A program made the translations under genes and the position numbers. Source: JADCRZ01 sp037718865 (lineage in GTDB: Bacteria; Bacteroidota; Bacteroidia; Chitinophagales; Chitinophagaceae). From it: a stretch of DNA of 64,000 nt. The stretch's first letter is position 1; each line of letters starts with the position of its first letter. Location: assembly GCA_037718865.1 (NCBI GenBank), contig JBBJMP010000007.1, positions 248,001 through 312,000 on the forward strand. The letters are read 5' to 3'. Positions 7,349 to 15,093 of the stretch are shown in pieces. The notes under the pieces were generated by a model. The model saw only the letters and a list, made by a program, of their open reading frames with translations, was not told the origin of the DNA and did not search any database.

Positions 7349-9472
7349 ATGTTAAGTAAAAGAAGTTTACCCATTTTATTATTGGTATTGGGATGCGGAA
7401 TTTTTATTGCTTTCCGTACGTTAGGTCTAAAGGAAACACCTCCTACAAAATATGAGAAGATACTACGCAATGTTGGCGAGATGTTGACGCAGGTTCATTA
7501 CAGCCCCAAAGACATTAATGACAAATTCTCCAAAGAAATATTTATCAAATACCTCGAAGCTGCTGATCCCAATAAAAATATATTACTTCAATCAGATATT
7601 GACGATTTGAAAAAATTCGAGAATAAGATAGATGATGAGATTTTGGGTGCCCCTGTGCAATTTGTACCTACTGTATCTGATTTGATTAAAAAGCGAATTG
7701 GAGAAACAGAAAAATTATATAAAGAGCTCCTTGCTCAACCCTTTGATTTTACCGTTGATGAAACCGTTATATCGGATCCAAAAAAATTGCATTTTTTAAA
7801 AACCGAATCAGAACGCAAAGATGCCTGGAGAAAGCGCCTGAAATACCTTGTCCTTGACAGATATGTTGATTTGGTGGAAACACAAGAAAAAAATAAGGGA
7901 AAAGAAGATTTTGTACAAAAAAGTAATCAAGAATTGGAAAAGGATGCAAGAACCCGGGTGTCTGCAGGCATGGAAAGAATGTATAATCGTTTAAAGTTTA
8001 AGGTAAACGATGATGACCGGTTCAGTGAGTTTGTTAATATCATTACCAATACCATGGATCCACACACTACTTTTTTCCCACCTGTCGATAAACGCTATTT
8101 TGACGAACAAATGAGCGGACGGTTCTTTGGTATTGGGGCCATTTTACGCGAAGAAGAAGGTAATATTAAGATCGGGCCCTTGTTAACCGGAAGTCCCGCC
8201 TGGAAAACCGGGGAAGTTCAGGCTGGTGATATAGTTTTGAAAGTCGCCCAGGGCGCCGGCGAACCCGTTGATCTTACCGGTTATGCAGTAGAAGACGCGG
8301 TTAAGCTTATCCGAGGCAAGAAAGGCACAGAAGTAAAGCTTACACTTCAAAAATCAGATGGGGCAATTAAAGTCGTCTCCATCATTAGGGATGAAATTGT
8401 TCAGGACGAGACCTTTGCACGGAGTGTGATTGTAAATAATGGCAAATCAAAGATGGGATATATCTTTTTGCCTGAATTCTATGCCGATTTTGAAAATCCA
8501 AAAGGTGCACGCTCATTCGAGGATGTAAGAAAAGAAGTGATCAAGCTAAAAGCCGAAAAGGTCGAGGGCTTGATCATAGACTTGCGGAATAATGGCGGCG
8601 GTTCTTTATATGATGTCGTTCAGATGGCTGGATTATTTATTGAGGATGGTCCTATTGTGCAAGTTAAGGACCGTGATGGCAAACCGAGTGTTTTAAGAGA
8701 CCGTGATAAGTCTGTACTTTATGATGGGCCGCTTGCAGTGATGGTAAATGAATTCAGCGCTTCTGCTTCCGAGATATTCGCTGCGGCAATACAGGATTAT
8801 AAAAGGGGAATAATCATCGGCAGCACATCGACATATGGAAAAGGCACAGTGCAACGCAACATCGGCTTAGATAAAGACATGGGCTTCATGTCGGCCAACA
8901 GCGAACTGGGAACCATCAAGTTGACATTGCAAAAATTCTATCGCATCAATGGCGGTTCGACCCAACTGAAAGGTGTTCACCCTGACATCATATTACCTGA
9001 TTTTTACGAGTATTTCAAGATACGGGAAAAAGACGATCCGGATGCTTTACCCTGGGATGAAATTCAACGGGCAGATTTCAACACCTGGAAATCGCCATAT
9101 AATTTTGCTACCATTCAAAACTCAAGTGCATCGCGCGTGGGAAATAACAGCGCCTTCAACCTGATAAAAACAAGTACGCAGTGGCTGGCCAAGCAGAATG
9201 ACAAGGTATATTCATTAAAGCTCGATAAATTCAGGGAAGAAAAGAAAGCCATTAGCACCACGACTAAACAGCTGGAAACCGTAAATAAATTATTAAAAGA
9301 GCTTATTGTTAATCCCGTCACCGGCGAAGAGAATAAATTTTCAGGCGATAAGGATAAAGAAGAACGTATTAAGACCTGGATGAAAAACTTGAGGAATGAT
9401 ATTTATCTGGACGAAGCGGTAAATATTGTGAACGATATGGTTCAACAGCAGCATTTGGCTATAGCCAAGTGA
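7349..9472 (+). CDS. carboxy-terminal processing protease (S41A, Tsp/Prc-like)
   Basis: 707 residues from ATG 7349. The N-terminus is a signal anchor (RSLPILLLVLGCGIFIAF). Domains: Tsp/Prc N-terminal helical region about 40-250; PDZ about 257-340 (GIGAILREEEG ... GDIVLKV); S41 peptidase about 370-550 with DLRNNGGGSL, the catalytic serine in EFSASASE (S472) and the catalytic lysine in YGKGTVQ (K498); C-terminal Tsp-type extension. The family trims or degrades periplasmic and lipid-modified proteins by recognising their C-termini, using a Ser-Lys dyad. Frames open to GTG 7289 or ATG 7328 are alternatives. The TGA stop is contained in a repeat element (9469-9497), and the end of the gene is overlapped by the antisense remnant of a GntR gene. 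Confidence 0.93.
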   Translation: MLSKRSLPILLLVLGCGIFIAFRTLGLKETPPTKYEKILRNVGEMLTQVHYSPKDINDKFSKEIFIKYLEAADPNKNILLQSDIDDLKKFENKIDDEILGAPVQFVPTVSDLIKKRIGETEKLYKELLAQPFDFTVDETVISDPKKLHFLKTESERKDAWRKRLKYLVLDRYVDLVETQEKNKGKEDFVQKSNQELEKDARTRVSAGMERMYNRLKFKVNDDDRFSEFVNIITNTMDPHTTFFPPVDKRYFDEQMSGRFFGIGAILREEEGNIKIGPLLTGSPAWKTGEVQAGDIVLKVAQGAGEPVDLTGYAVEDAVKLIRGKKGTEVKLTLQKSDGAIKVVSIIRDEIVQDETFARSVIVNNGKSKMGYIFLPEFYADFENPKGARSFEDVRKEVIKLKAEKVEGLIIDLRNNGGGSLYDVVQMAGLFIEDGPIVQVKDRDGKPSVLRDRDKSVLYDGPLAVMVNEFSASASEIFAAAIQDYKRGIIIGSTSTYGKGTVQRNIGLDKDMGFMSANSELGTIKLTLQKFYRINGGSTQLKGVHPDIILPDFYEYFKIREKDDPDALPWDEIQRADFNTWKSPYNFATIQNSSASRVGNNSAFNLIKTSTQWLAKQNDKVYSLKLDKFREEKKAISTTTKQLETVNKLLKELIVNPVTGEENKFSGDKDKEERIKTWMKNLRNDIYLDEAVNIVNDMVQQQHLAIAK

Positions 9473-9847
9473 TAATGTGCGGATGTGCAAATGTTCACCA
9501 AGGGCGGCTATAAATGCATCATAGATCATTTTTTTGTGAACACTCAGCTTATTGAAAAGAAGGAAGATTTTTAAGGAATGTCTGAAATCTGCATTTTTTA
9601 TAAAATAGCCTTTCCCCGGGACGGACCCCAACACGCCCAGTTTTTTGAGGTATTTATAGCCCTTTTCCTCAGTGTCCCTGGCTATTTCAAGCTCAAAGCT
9701 AAGTTCATTGATTGACGGCAGTAATTCGTCTTTCACGATCTTTCCCGCTTCAATGCCATTAAGTATGGAATTAGTCAACTGGAGATATTTTGGAGTAGCG
9801 GAATACTCATCGATCTGTATAAGGCTGAAAATCTTGGCATTCTTCAT
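9341..9847 (-). pseudogene. truncated GntR-family regulator of the rhamnose cluster
   Basis: The first ~115 codons encode a winged-helix GntR domain (PKYLQLTNSILNGIEAGKIV, LLPSINELSFELEIARDT, YKYLKKLGVLGSVPGKGYF) and the beginning of the periplasmic-binding-protein-like sensor (SLKIFLLFNKLSVHKKMIYDA). Family members of this type are about 330-350 residues. Here homology stops near 9500 at a repeat (9469-9497) and the remaining frame is antisense of the processing protease. Known relatives such as the Bacteroides FucR repressor control deoxysugar catabolism, which fits the adjacent rhamnose genes. The DNA-binding half could still be made, but without a sensor. Its start is 85 bases downstream of the isomerase stop, so it was probably the last gene of that operon or a separately transcribed regulator. 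Confidence 0.75.
9469..9497. repeat. family C stop-codon repeat, copy 1
   Basis: GTGATAATGTGCGGATGTGC followed by AAATGTTC. The first 26 bases match 14940-14965 with one difference. It contains the TGA stop of the processing protease and, on the other strand, marks the point where the GntR gene loses homology. Confidence 0.7.
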
Positions 9848-9932
9848 ATAGCTTTCTTACTTCGGCATATCATACCTTCACCAAAGTTGGTCTTACAACA
9901 TCAAAATCAGTATGACGCGTAAAGAATTCATA

Positions 9933-11207
9933 CTATAACCCGCTGGCAACGGTTTTTAAACCTCTTTCCCCGATTAATTGCTCTCTTACTTTCAATGAGC
10001 GGAACAGTTGGACCGGATTTAATGCCCCACCTGTTCGCAAACGGGCCTCGGCAACGACGGGCCGGGTATCGGTACGGAAAGCCTGCTGCAGGATTTCCTG
10101 GCAACTTACTACATCGTTGTCCTCCTGTGCAGCAGTCAATAATTTCCGGTCAACCAGTAAGGCCTGGGCATAGGTTATCATAATCGCTTCCACGGATTGC
10201 AACAGGTCTTCCAAAGGATCCTTAACATTGTGGGAGGCATCTATCATCCAACCCAGGGCAGTGTCGTGTTCCATGCTTCTGGCATCCATGCCTTCGATCA
10301 ATTCATTAAAAATGAGGAAGAGCTGGTATGGTTTAATACTTCCTACAGTGAGGTCGTCGTCGCCGTATTTAGAATCATTAAAATGGAAGCCGCCCAATTT
10401 CCCCTCCATCAGCAGCAATGAAACGATCTGTTCAATGTTGGCATTGGAAAGATGGTGGCCCAGGTCAACCAGCGTGTAAGCCTTGGGACCAAGCTTAGTA
10501 GCATATAGTAAGGATTGTCCCCAGTCGCCCACAGTGGTAGAATAGAAGTTGGGTTCAAATGCCTTGTATTCAACAAAAATTTTCCAGCCATCAGGCAGGG
10601 CAGCATAAATATCTTGCAGACTTTCAAGCGTGTTCTGAAAAGCCTTCCTGAAATTAAGCTGACCAGGAAAACTTGACCCATCAGCAAGCCATACGGTCAA
10701 GGCATCGGAGCCTAAAGCAACACCCTGCCTGACCACTTCAATATTGTGTTCGATAGCCTGCCGGCGAACTGCTTTGTCAACATGTTGAAGGGAGCCGAAT
10801 TTGTAACTCAGTTCTTGCCCCGGCTGATCCTGGAAAGTATTTGAATTCATTGCATCAAAACGCAAATTATATTGAGCCGCCAGAGCTTTTATGGAGGAAA
10901 TGTTCTGGGGAATGTCCCAGGGAATGTGTAATGAAACAGCCCCACTTGACCGGTTAAGCACATGAAGCAGGCCTATATCTTCCAGCTTTTCTTCGAGGCT
11001 TCGGGGTTCCCCGCCACCCGAGAATCGGCCAAAACGTGTTCCCCCGGTACCCAGGGCCCAACTAGGTATCGCAATTTGGAAGGCCATCAGCTTCTCCAAT
11101 ATATCTTCGCAATGAGGAAGATCGGCGCACACGTGTCGAAATTTCCGCTGATGGGTTTCCTGTCCGGCTTGATTGTGCTCGTCGATTTTATAATTTTCAA
11201 TCTGCAT
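9933..11207 (-). CDS. rhaI: L-rhamnose isomerase, Pseudomonas/Rhizobium type
   Basis: 424-residue TIM-barrel isomerase that converts L-rhamnose to L-rhamnulose in the cytoplasm. The metal-binding residues of this family are visible: E213 in VEYKAF, D248 and H251 in VDLGHH, H275 in GFHFND, and D283/D285 in KYGDDD. Spacing between them agrees with the Pseudomonas stutzeri enzyme as I remember it. It is unrelated in sequence to the E. coli RhaA type. Position inside a cluster with RhaT, RhaM and the rhamnulose-phosphate aldolase supports the assignment. It starts 20 bases after the mutarotase stop, implying one operon. Some family members also act on D-allose or other hexoses. Confidence 0.9.
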   Translation of the reverse strand: MQIENYKIDEHNQAGQETHQRKFRHVCADLPHCEDILEKLMAFQIAIPSWALGTGGTRFGRFSGGGEPRSLEEKLEDIGLLHVLNRSSGAVSLHIPWDIPQNISSIKALAAQYNLRFDAMNSNTFQDQPGQELSYKFGSLQHVDKAVRRQAIEHNIEVVRQGVALGSDALTVWLADGSSFPGQLNFRKAFQNTLESLQDIYAALPDGWKIFVEYKAFEPNFYSTTVGDWGQSLLYATKLGPKAYTLVDLGHHLSNANIEQIVSLLLMEGKLGGFHFNDSKYGDDDLTVGSIKPYQLFLIFNELIEGMDARSMEHDTALGWMIDASHNVKDPLEDLLQSVEAIMITYAQALLVDRKLLTAAQEDNDVVSCQEILQQAFRTDTRPVVAEARLRTGGALNPVQLFRSLKVREQLIGERGLKTVASGL

Positions 11208-11227
11208 AATAGTGTAATTACAAGGTG

Positions 11228-11543
11228 TTATTCCATATAAAAAACTTCATTCAAGGGAATGCTTAGCGGAGAATTATCCGGATTGACAACCATCATATCT
11301 TTCATGTAACTCCACCATTTTTGCATTACCGGGTGCTGTGGCAGGCTGTTCATGCTTTGTTCATCGGCAACGGTTAAAACACCAAATAAAGCGTGGGTTT
11401 CTTCGTCAAGAAAGATTGAATAGCTCCGGATGCCTGTATCCTTAAGCAAGGCCTGCAGTTCCGGCCAGATCTCATCATGCCTTTTTTTATAATCATCTTT
11501 TTTACCCTTCGTGCAATTGCATTTTAAAGGCTAGTCTGGGCAT
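11228..11543 (-). pseudogene. rhaM: L-rhamnose mutarotase with a +1 frameshift
   Basis: Starting at ATG 11543, frame 1 gives MPRLAFKMQLHEG and then TAA. Shifting +1 within GGGTAAAAAA continues as GKKDDYKKRHDEIWPELQAL and on to the end (...NPDNSPLSIPLNEVFYME). Joined, the product is 104 residues, the same length as E. coli RhaM, with the conserved His of KRH, the Tyr of RSYSIF and the WW pair of QKWWSYM intact. The enzyme interconverts alpha and beta anomers of L-rhamnose. One extra base in the early part inactivates it unless it is a sequencing error or the ribosome shifts. The 73-codon open part alone would lack the first strand and catalytic His. Confidence 0.85.
11498..11507 (-). other. 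frameshift site in rhaM
   Basis: On the minus strand the site is GGGTAAAAAA: codon GGG followed directly by the zero-frame stop TAA and an A run. Either one G, the T, or an A-run slip accounts for the extra base. Confidence 0.75.
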
Positions 11544-11577
11544 GCTATTTTAGTTTTGCAAACGTTTCGGTGTTATA

Positions 11578-11627
11578 GCCGCAGATTCGCAGATTGAATC
11601 AATCCGACTAATCTGCGAATCTGCGGC
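11578..11627. repeat. family A palindromic repeat, full copy
   Basis: Perfect 18-bp arms GCCGCAGATTCGCAGATT (11578-11595) and its reverse complement (11610-11627), separated by 14 bases. It begins 8 bases after the aldolase stop codon, so it would fold at the 3' end of that coding region inside the rhamnose transcript. The arms themselves contain the internal direct repeat CAGATTCG/CAGATT. Confidence 0.85.
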
Positions 11628-11635
11628 ACTTGTAT

Positions 11636-13759
11636 TCATCTGACGAACGCCATAGCCACCCCACCGTCTACGTTTAAAACATTACCGGTTGATTTGTGCA
11701 TTAATCCGCCAACAAATACAAAGCAGGCATTAGCGATGTCTTCAGGTAAAATGATCTCGTTCAGTAAAGTACGTTTTGCATAATAAGCCGGCAACTGGTC
11801 AACGGTGATATTGTAGGCTTTGGCGCGACCTTCAGCCCAGGCACCGGCCCAGATCTTACTGTCTGAAATGACGGCATCCGGATTGACCACATTGACCCTT
11901 ATTTTGTCAGGACCTAATTCAGCGGCATTCAACCTGCTCAGGTGCATTTGCGCAGCTTTGGCAGACCCATAGCCGGCATTATTCGGACCGGATACCAGAG
12001 CATTTTTGCTGACAATGTTTAACACATCACCACCCAGGTTTTGTTTGCGCATAACCGAAACTGCTGCCTGTGTTACCATGAACTGGCCCTTTACCAATAC
12101 ATCGTATAACAGGTCCCAGTCTTTCTCAGTGTGCTCCTCGATCGGTTTTGATATAGAGAGGCCCGCACAGTTTACCACGATATCAACACCTCCAAAAGCC
12201 AATGCTGCCTTTTCATATACGTTGGTAATATGCTCTGCGTTGGTCACATCCAGTAATTCGCTGGCGTAAGCATCTTTGCCATACTGGTTTTTAAATTCAG
12301 CATCTGCAGATTCCAATCTCGAATCGTCGTTGTCGTTAATGACAACGACGGCCCCTTCTTCAACGAACTTTTTAGCGATAGCCTTACCTATACCGCCGGC
12401 ACTGCCTGTGATCAGAGCTATTTTTCCGGAGAGGGCTTTAGGCTTTGGCATACGCTGCAGTTTAGCTTCTTCCAACAACCAGTATTCAATGTCAAAGGCT
12501 TCCTGCCGGGGCAGGGAAGTATATTCAGAAATGGCCTCCGAGCCTTTCATAACATTGATGGCATTCGTGTAAAATTCTGCCGCTACTCTTGCCGTTTGCT
12601 TGTCTTTAGCAAAAGTGAACATCCCGACTCCGGGATAAAGTATTACTACGGGGTTAGCGTCACGCACTGCAGGACTATCAGGATGTTTGTTGGTTTCATA
12701 ATATTTGTTGTACATCTGCCGGTACTCTTCGAAGGCAGGCGACAGCATCTCTTTTAATGACTTAACATCAGAAAGGTCATGCTCAGGCTGCAAGTCGAGC
12801 ACCAGCGGACTAATCTTGGTTCTCAGGAAGTGGTCCGGGCAACTGGTTCCCATCGGGGCCAGGCGGTCCAGGTCGTTGGAATTAACGTATTCCAGCACCC
12901 GGTCATCATCGGTAAAATGACCGATCATGTGTTGGTTGGTTGAACAAAATCCGCGTAATACAGGAGCAAGTGCAGCAGCCTGCTTTACCCGAAGCGCTTT
13001 TTCGATGGATTGCACCTTTCGCCCACCGAAGGCAGGACGTCTTTTGTTAAAGTTTTGCTCCAGATAATCGGCGCATTTTTCTATGACTTCAAGGGTGTTG
13101 ATATAACTTTCATAGGCCGTATCACCCCAGGTAAATAATCCATGCGATCCCAGCATGATACCGCGGATCAGCGGATTATCATCAAGGCACTGGCGCATTT
13201 TTAATCCCAGGTCAAAGCCTGGGCGCTGCCATTCCACCCAACCGACAGACCCTCCGAAAAGTTCATCCGTAATGCGCTTTCCTTCTTTGGAGGCAGCGAT
13301 GGCTATGGCCGCATCAGGATGAAGGTGGTCGATATGTTTAAATGGCAAAAACCCATGCAAGGGTGTATCAATAGAAGGGGCTTTTGAACTCAGGTCAAAG
13401 ATGGAGTGATTAAACAGTTCAACCATTTCATCTTCATGTTCAATGCCCCGGTACACGCTTTTCAAACTTCGTAATCTATTTACGTATAAGGCAGCCAATC
13501 CGCTTCGTTTTAAGGACCCCAGATCGCCGCCGGAGCCTTTTATCCACATTACCTCCGTTGTTTCACCGGTGAGCGGATCTTTTGCGTGAGTCTTACAGGA
13601 TGTGTTGCCGCCGCCATAGTTGGTGAGGCGCAGGTCAGCACCGAGCAGGTTGGACCGATAAATCAGTAGTGCCACCTCATCACCGACCATTTGGTCTGCT
13701 TTTTCTTCGTTCCACAAATAGCTTACATGCCTGAATTGTGTTGTTGCGGTAAGAGACAT
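11636..13759 (-). CDS. bifunctional rhamnulose-1-phosphate aldolase / lactaldehyde dehydrogenase
   Basis: 707 residues with two fused enzymes. Residues about 20-400: class II aldolase/adducin domain, with NYGGGNTSCK, the Zn-binding HIDHLHPDAA and GSHGLFTWG. Residues about 445-705: short-chain dehydrogenase, with the NAD loop TGSAGGIGKA (T451 first), NCAG, and the catalytic Y-x-x-x-K in AGYGSAKAA. The first domain splits L-rhamnulose-1-phosphate into dihydroxyacetone phosphate and L-lactaldehyde; the second oxidises or reduces lactaldehyde. This fusion is known in Bacteroidota and Bacillus rhamnose operons. It follows rhaT by 35 bases and precedes rhaM. The kinase that makes its substrate is not in the window. 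Confidence 0.92.
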   Translation of the reverse strand: MSLTATTQFRHVSYLWNEEKADQMVGDEVALLIYRSNLLGADLRLTNYGGGNTSCKTHAKDPLTGETTEVMWIKGSGGDLGSLKRSGLAALYVNRLRSLKSVYRGIEHEDEMVELFNHSIFDLSSKAPSIDTPLHGFLPFKHIDHLHPDAAIAIAASKEGKRITDELFGGSVGWVEWQRPGFDLGLKMRQCLDDNPLIRGIMLGSHGLFTWGDTAYESYINTLEVIEKCADYLEQNFNKRRPAFGGRKVQSIEKALRVKQAAALAPVLRGFCSTNQHMIGHFTDDDRVLEYVNSNDLDRLAPMGTSCPDHFLRTKISPLVLDLQPEHDLSDVKSLKEMLSPAFEEYRQMYNKYYETNKHPDSPAVRDANPVVILYPGVGMFTFAKDKQTARVAAEFYTNAINVMKGSEAISEYTSLPRQEAFDIEYWLLEEAKLQRMPKPKALSGKIALITGSAGGIGKAIAKKFVEEGAVVVINDNDDSRLESADAEFKNQYGKDAYASELLDVTNAEHITNVYEKAALAFGGVDIVVNCAGLSISKPIEEHTEKDWDLLYDVLVKGQFMVTQAAVSVMRKQNLGGDVLNIVSKNALVSGPNNAGYGSAKAAQMHLSRLNAAELGPDKIRVNVVNPDAVISDSKIWAGAWAEGRAKAYNITVDQLPAYYAKRTLLNEIILPEDIANACFVFVGGLMHKSTGNVLNVDGGVAMAFVR

Positions 13760-13794
13760 AATTGAATTTTTATGTGTTAAGAGATTTAAAGTCC

Positions 13795-14856
13795 CTATTT
13801 AATTGGTGTTATCGAGTTGCCATAACCGACTAATATTACAGAAAGTATGATGATAGCTATTCCTGTGATTATGGTTCCAAATGTTTTTTTACCTACGCCC
13901 CTCCACTCATGTAAAATGATGCCCCACATGCTGGAAATGAGGATAATAAAGGCCATATGCAATATCCATGAGCTGGCGCCATTACCCAGTTTACTTTCAC
14001 CCATGCCGTAAAAGAAAAATTGAAAAAACCAGGTTGTTCCGGCAAGAGCGGAGAAGAGAATATTCGGTAGTATCGGTGTTTTCGTGTTGGTATAATCGCC
14101 GAAGGTTTTGTTCCTTGCATTCAGTATCATACACCAGATAAAATTAGTGGTTAATCCACCCCATAAGATTACCACGAAAATAACGTTATTCTGAAATAAC
14201 GGATTGCTGCCGTTTTGAACAGCGGCGTCTGCCATGGATTTGCCCGTTTCAATACCAAAATTAAAACAGGCGCTTAAAATGCCTGAGATGATCGCTACAG
14301 TTAACCCCCTGGTAAGATCAAATTCTTTAATGCTTTCCTGTTTCTGTTCCTCAGAGAGTTCCTTTTCTTTCATGGTGCCCGCCCTTCCGCATACGAAGAT
14401 CCCGATCAGGCAAACCAAAACCCCCATGAGCACAACCAACCCGCCCCTGCTTTGAACCATGCCGGTCAGTGTGATTCCTTCACTGCCAACAATGTCCCTG
14501 TAAAGGGGAGGAACCAGGGCACCGAAAGCAGAACAGAAGCCTAACACTACGGACATGCCGAGCGACATGCCCAGGTAACGCATAGACAAGCCAAACGTTA
14601 AACCCCCAACGCCCCATAAAAGGCCCATAATATAAGTCCAGAAAATAACAGCAGAATCGGTCGTTCTGATGATAGCCATAAAATGCGGTACGGTAAGATA
14701 GGCTGCCAGAAATGGAACGATAAGCCAGGAAAAGATACCGCCTACTATCCAGTAACTTTCCCAGGCCCATCCTTTTACTCTTTTAAAAGGAATATAAAAA
14801 CTACCTGAGGCAAATCCGCCAATAAAGTGAAAAATTACTCCATAAATAGCTTGCAT
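13795..14856 (-). CDS. rhaT: L-rhamnose/H+ symporter RhaT
   Basis: 353 residues, about ten membrane helices, matching the RhaT family along its length (GGFASGSFYIPFKRVKGWAW at the N-terminus, GLLWGVGGLTFGLSMRYLG, FNFGIETGK, TTWFFQFFFYGMGESKLG). Imports L-rhamnose, and probably L-lyxose or L-mannose, with a proton across the inner membrane. First gene of the minus-strand rhamnose operon; the promoter must lie in 14857-14940, where TAATTTTA on the minus strand is a near-match to the -7 consensus. Confidence 0.93.
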   Translation of the reverse strand: MQAIYGVIFHFIGGFASGSFYIPFKRVKGWAWESYWIVGGIFSWLIVPFLAAYLTVPHFMAIIRTTDSAVIFWTYIMGLLWGVGGLTFGLSMRYLGMSLGMSVVLGFCSAFGALVPPLYRDIVGSEGITLTGMVQSRGGLVVLMGVLVCLIGIFVCGRAGTMKEKELSEEQKQESIKEFDLTRGLTVAIISGILSACFNFGIETGKSMADAAVQNGSNPLFQNNVIFVVILWGGLTTNFIWCMILNARNKTFGDYTNTKTPILPNILFSALAGTTWFFQFFFYGMGESKLGNGASSWILHMAFIILISSMWGIILHEWRGVGKKTFGTIITGIAIIILSVILVGYGNSITPIK

Positions 14857-14939
14857 GCGTTAGTGCTGTTTTCGTATGGCTGTTGACAATCTTATGATTA
14901 AAATTATAGTATTATACGGGTAGGCCATCATGTACTGTC

Positions 14940-14973
14940 GTGATAATGTGCGGATTTGCAAATGTGCGAATGA
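14940..14973. repeat. family C stop-codon repeat, copy 2
   Basis: GTGATAATGTGCGGATTTGC, then AAATGTGCGAATGA. It is in opposite orientation to copy 3 (15054-15093), about 80 bp away, so the two can pair as arms of a long imperfect hairpin between rhaT and the oxidoreductase gene. Confidence 0.65.
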
Positions 14974-15028
14974 ATTGAAGAAATATCAGCACTGTTTTTT
15001 TTTGCAACATACGTTTACCGGGACAATT

Positions 15029-15052
15029 ACATCTTACATCTTACATCTCACA
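15029..15052. repeat. family D tract ACATCTTACATCTTACATCT, copy 1
   Basis: Three tandem copies of a 7-base unit (ACATCTT/ACATCTC) just beside family C copy 3. A similar tract is found at 32881-32903. Confidence 0.6.
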
Positions 15053-15053
15053 A

Positions 15054-15093
15054 TCCTCATCCGCACATTCGCACATTTGCACATTTGCCTCAT
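15054..15093. repeat. family C stop-codon repeat, copy 3
   Basis: On the minus strand it reads TGAGGCAAATGTGCAAATGT then GCGAATGTGCGGATGAGGA. The TGA at its start is the stop codon of the oxidoreductase gene, as with copy 1 and the processing protease. Confidence 0.65.

Noticed and set aside
9909..9934. AGTATGA ... TCATACT inverted repeat by the isomerase stop as a GntR operator
   Set aside because: Arms are only 7 bp with a 12-base gap and it overlaps the stop codon; an operator would be expected nearer a promoter. Left as unproven.
15029..15093. Short repeats near 15030-15093 considered as a degenerate CRISPR
   Set aside because: Units are 7 to 10 bases without spacers, no cas genes are in the window, and the same motifs occur as isolated copies.
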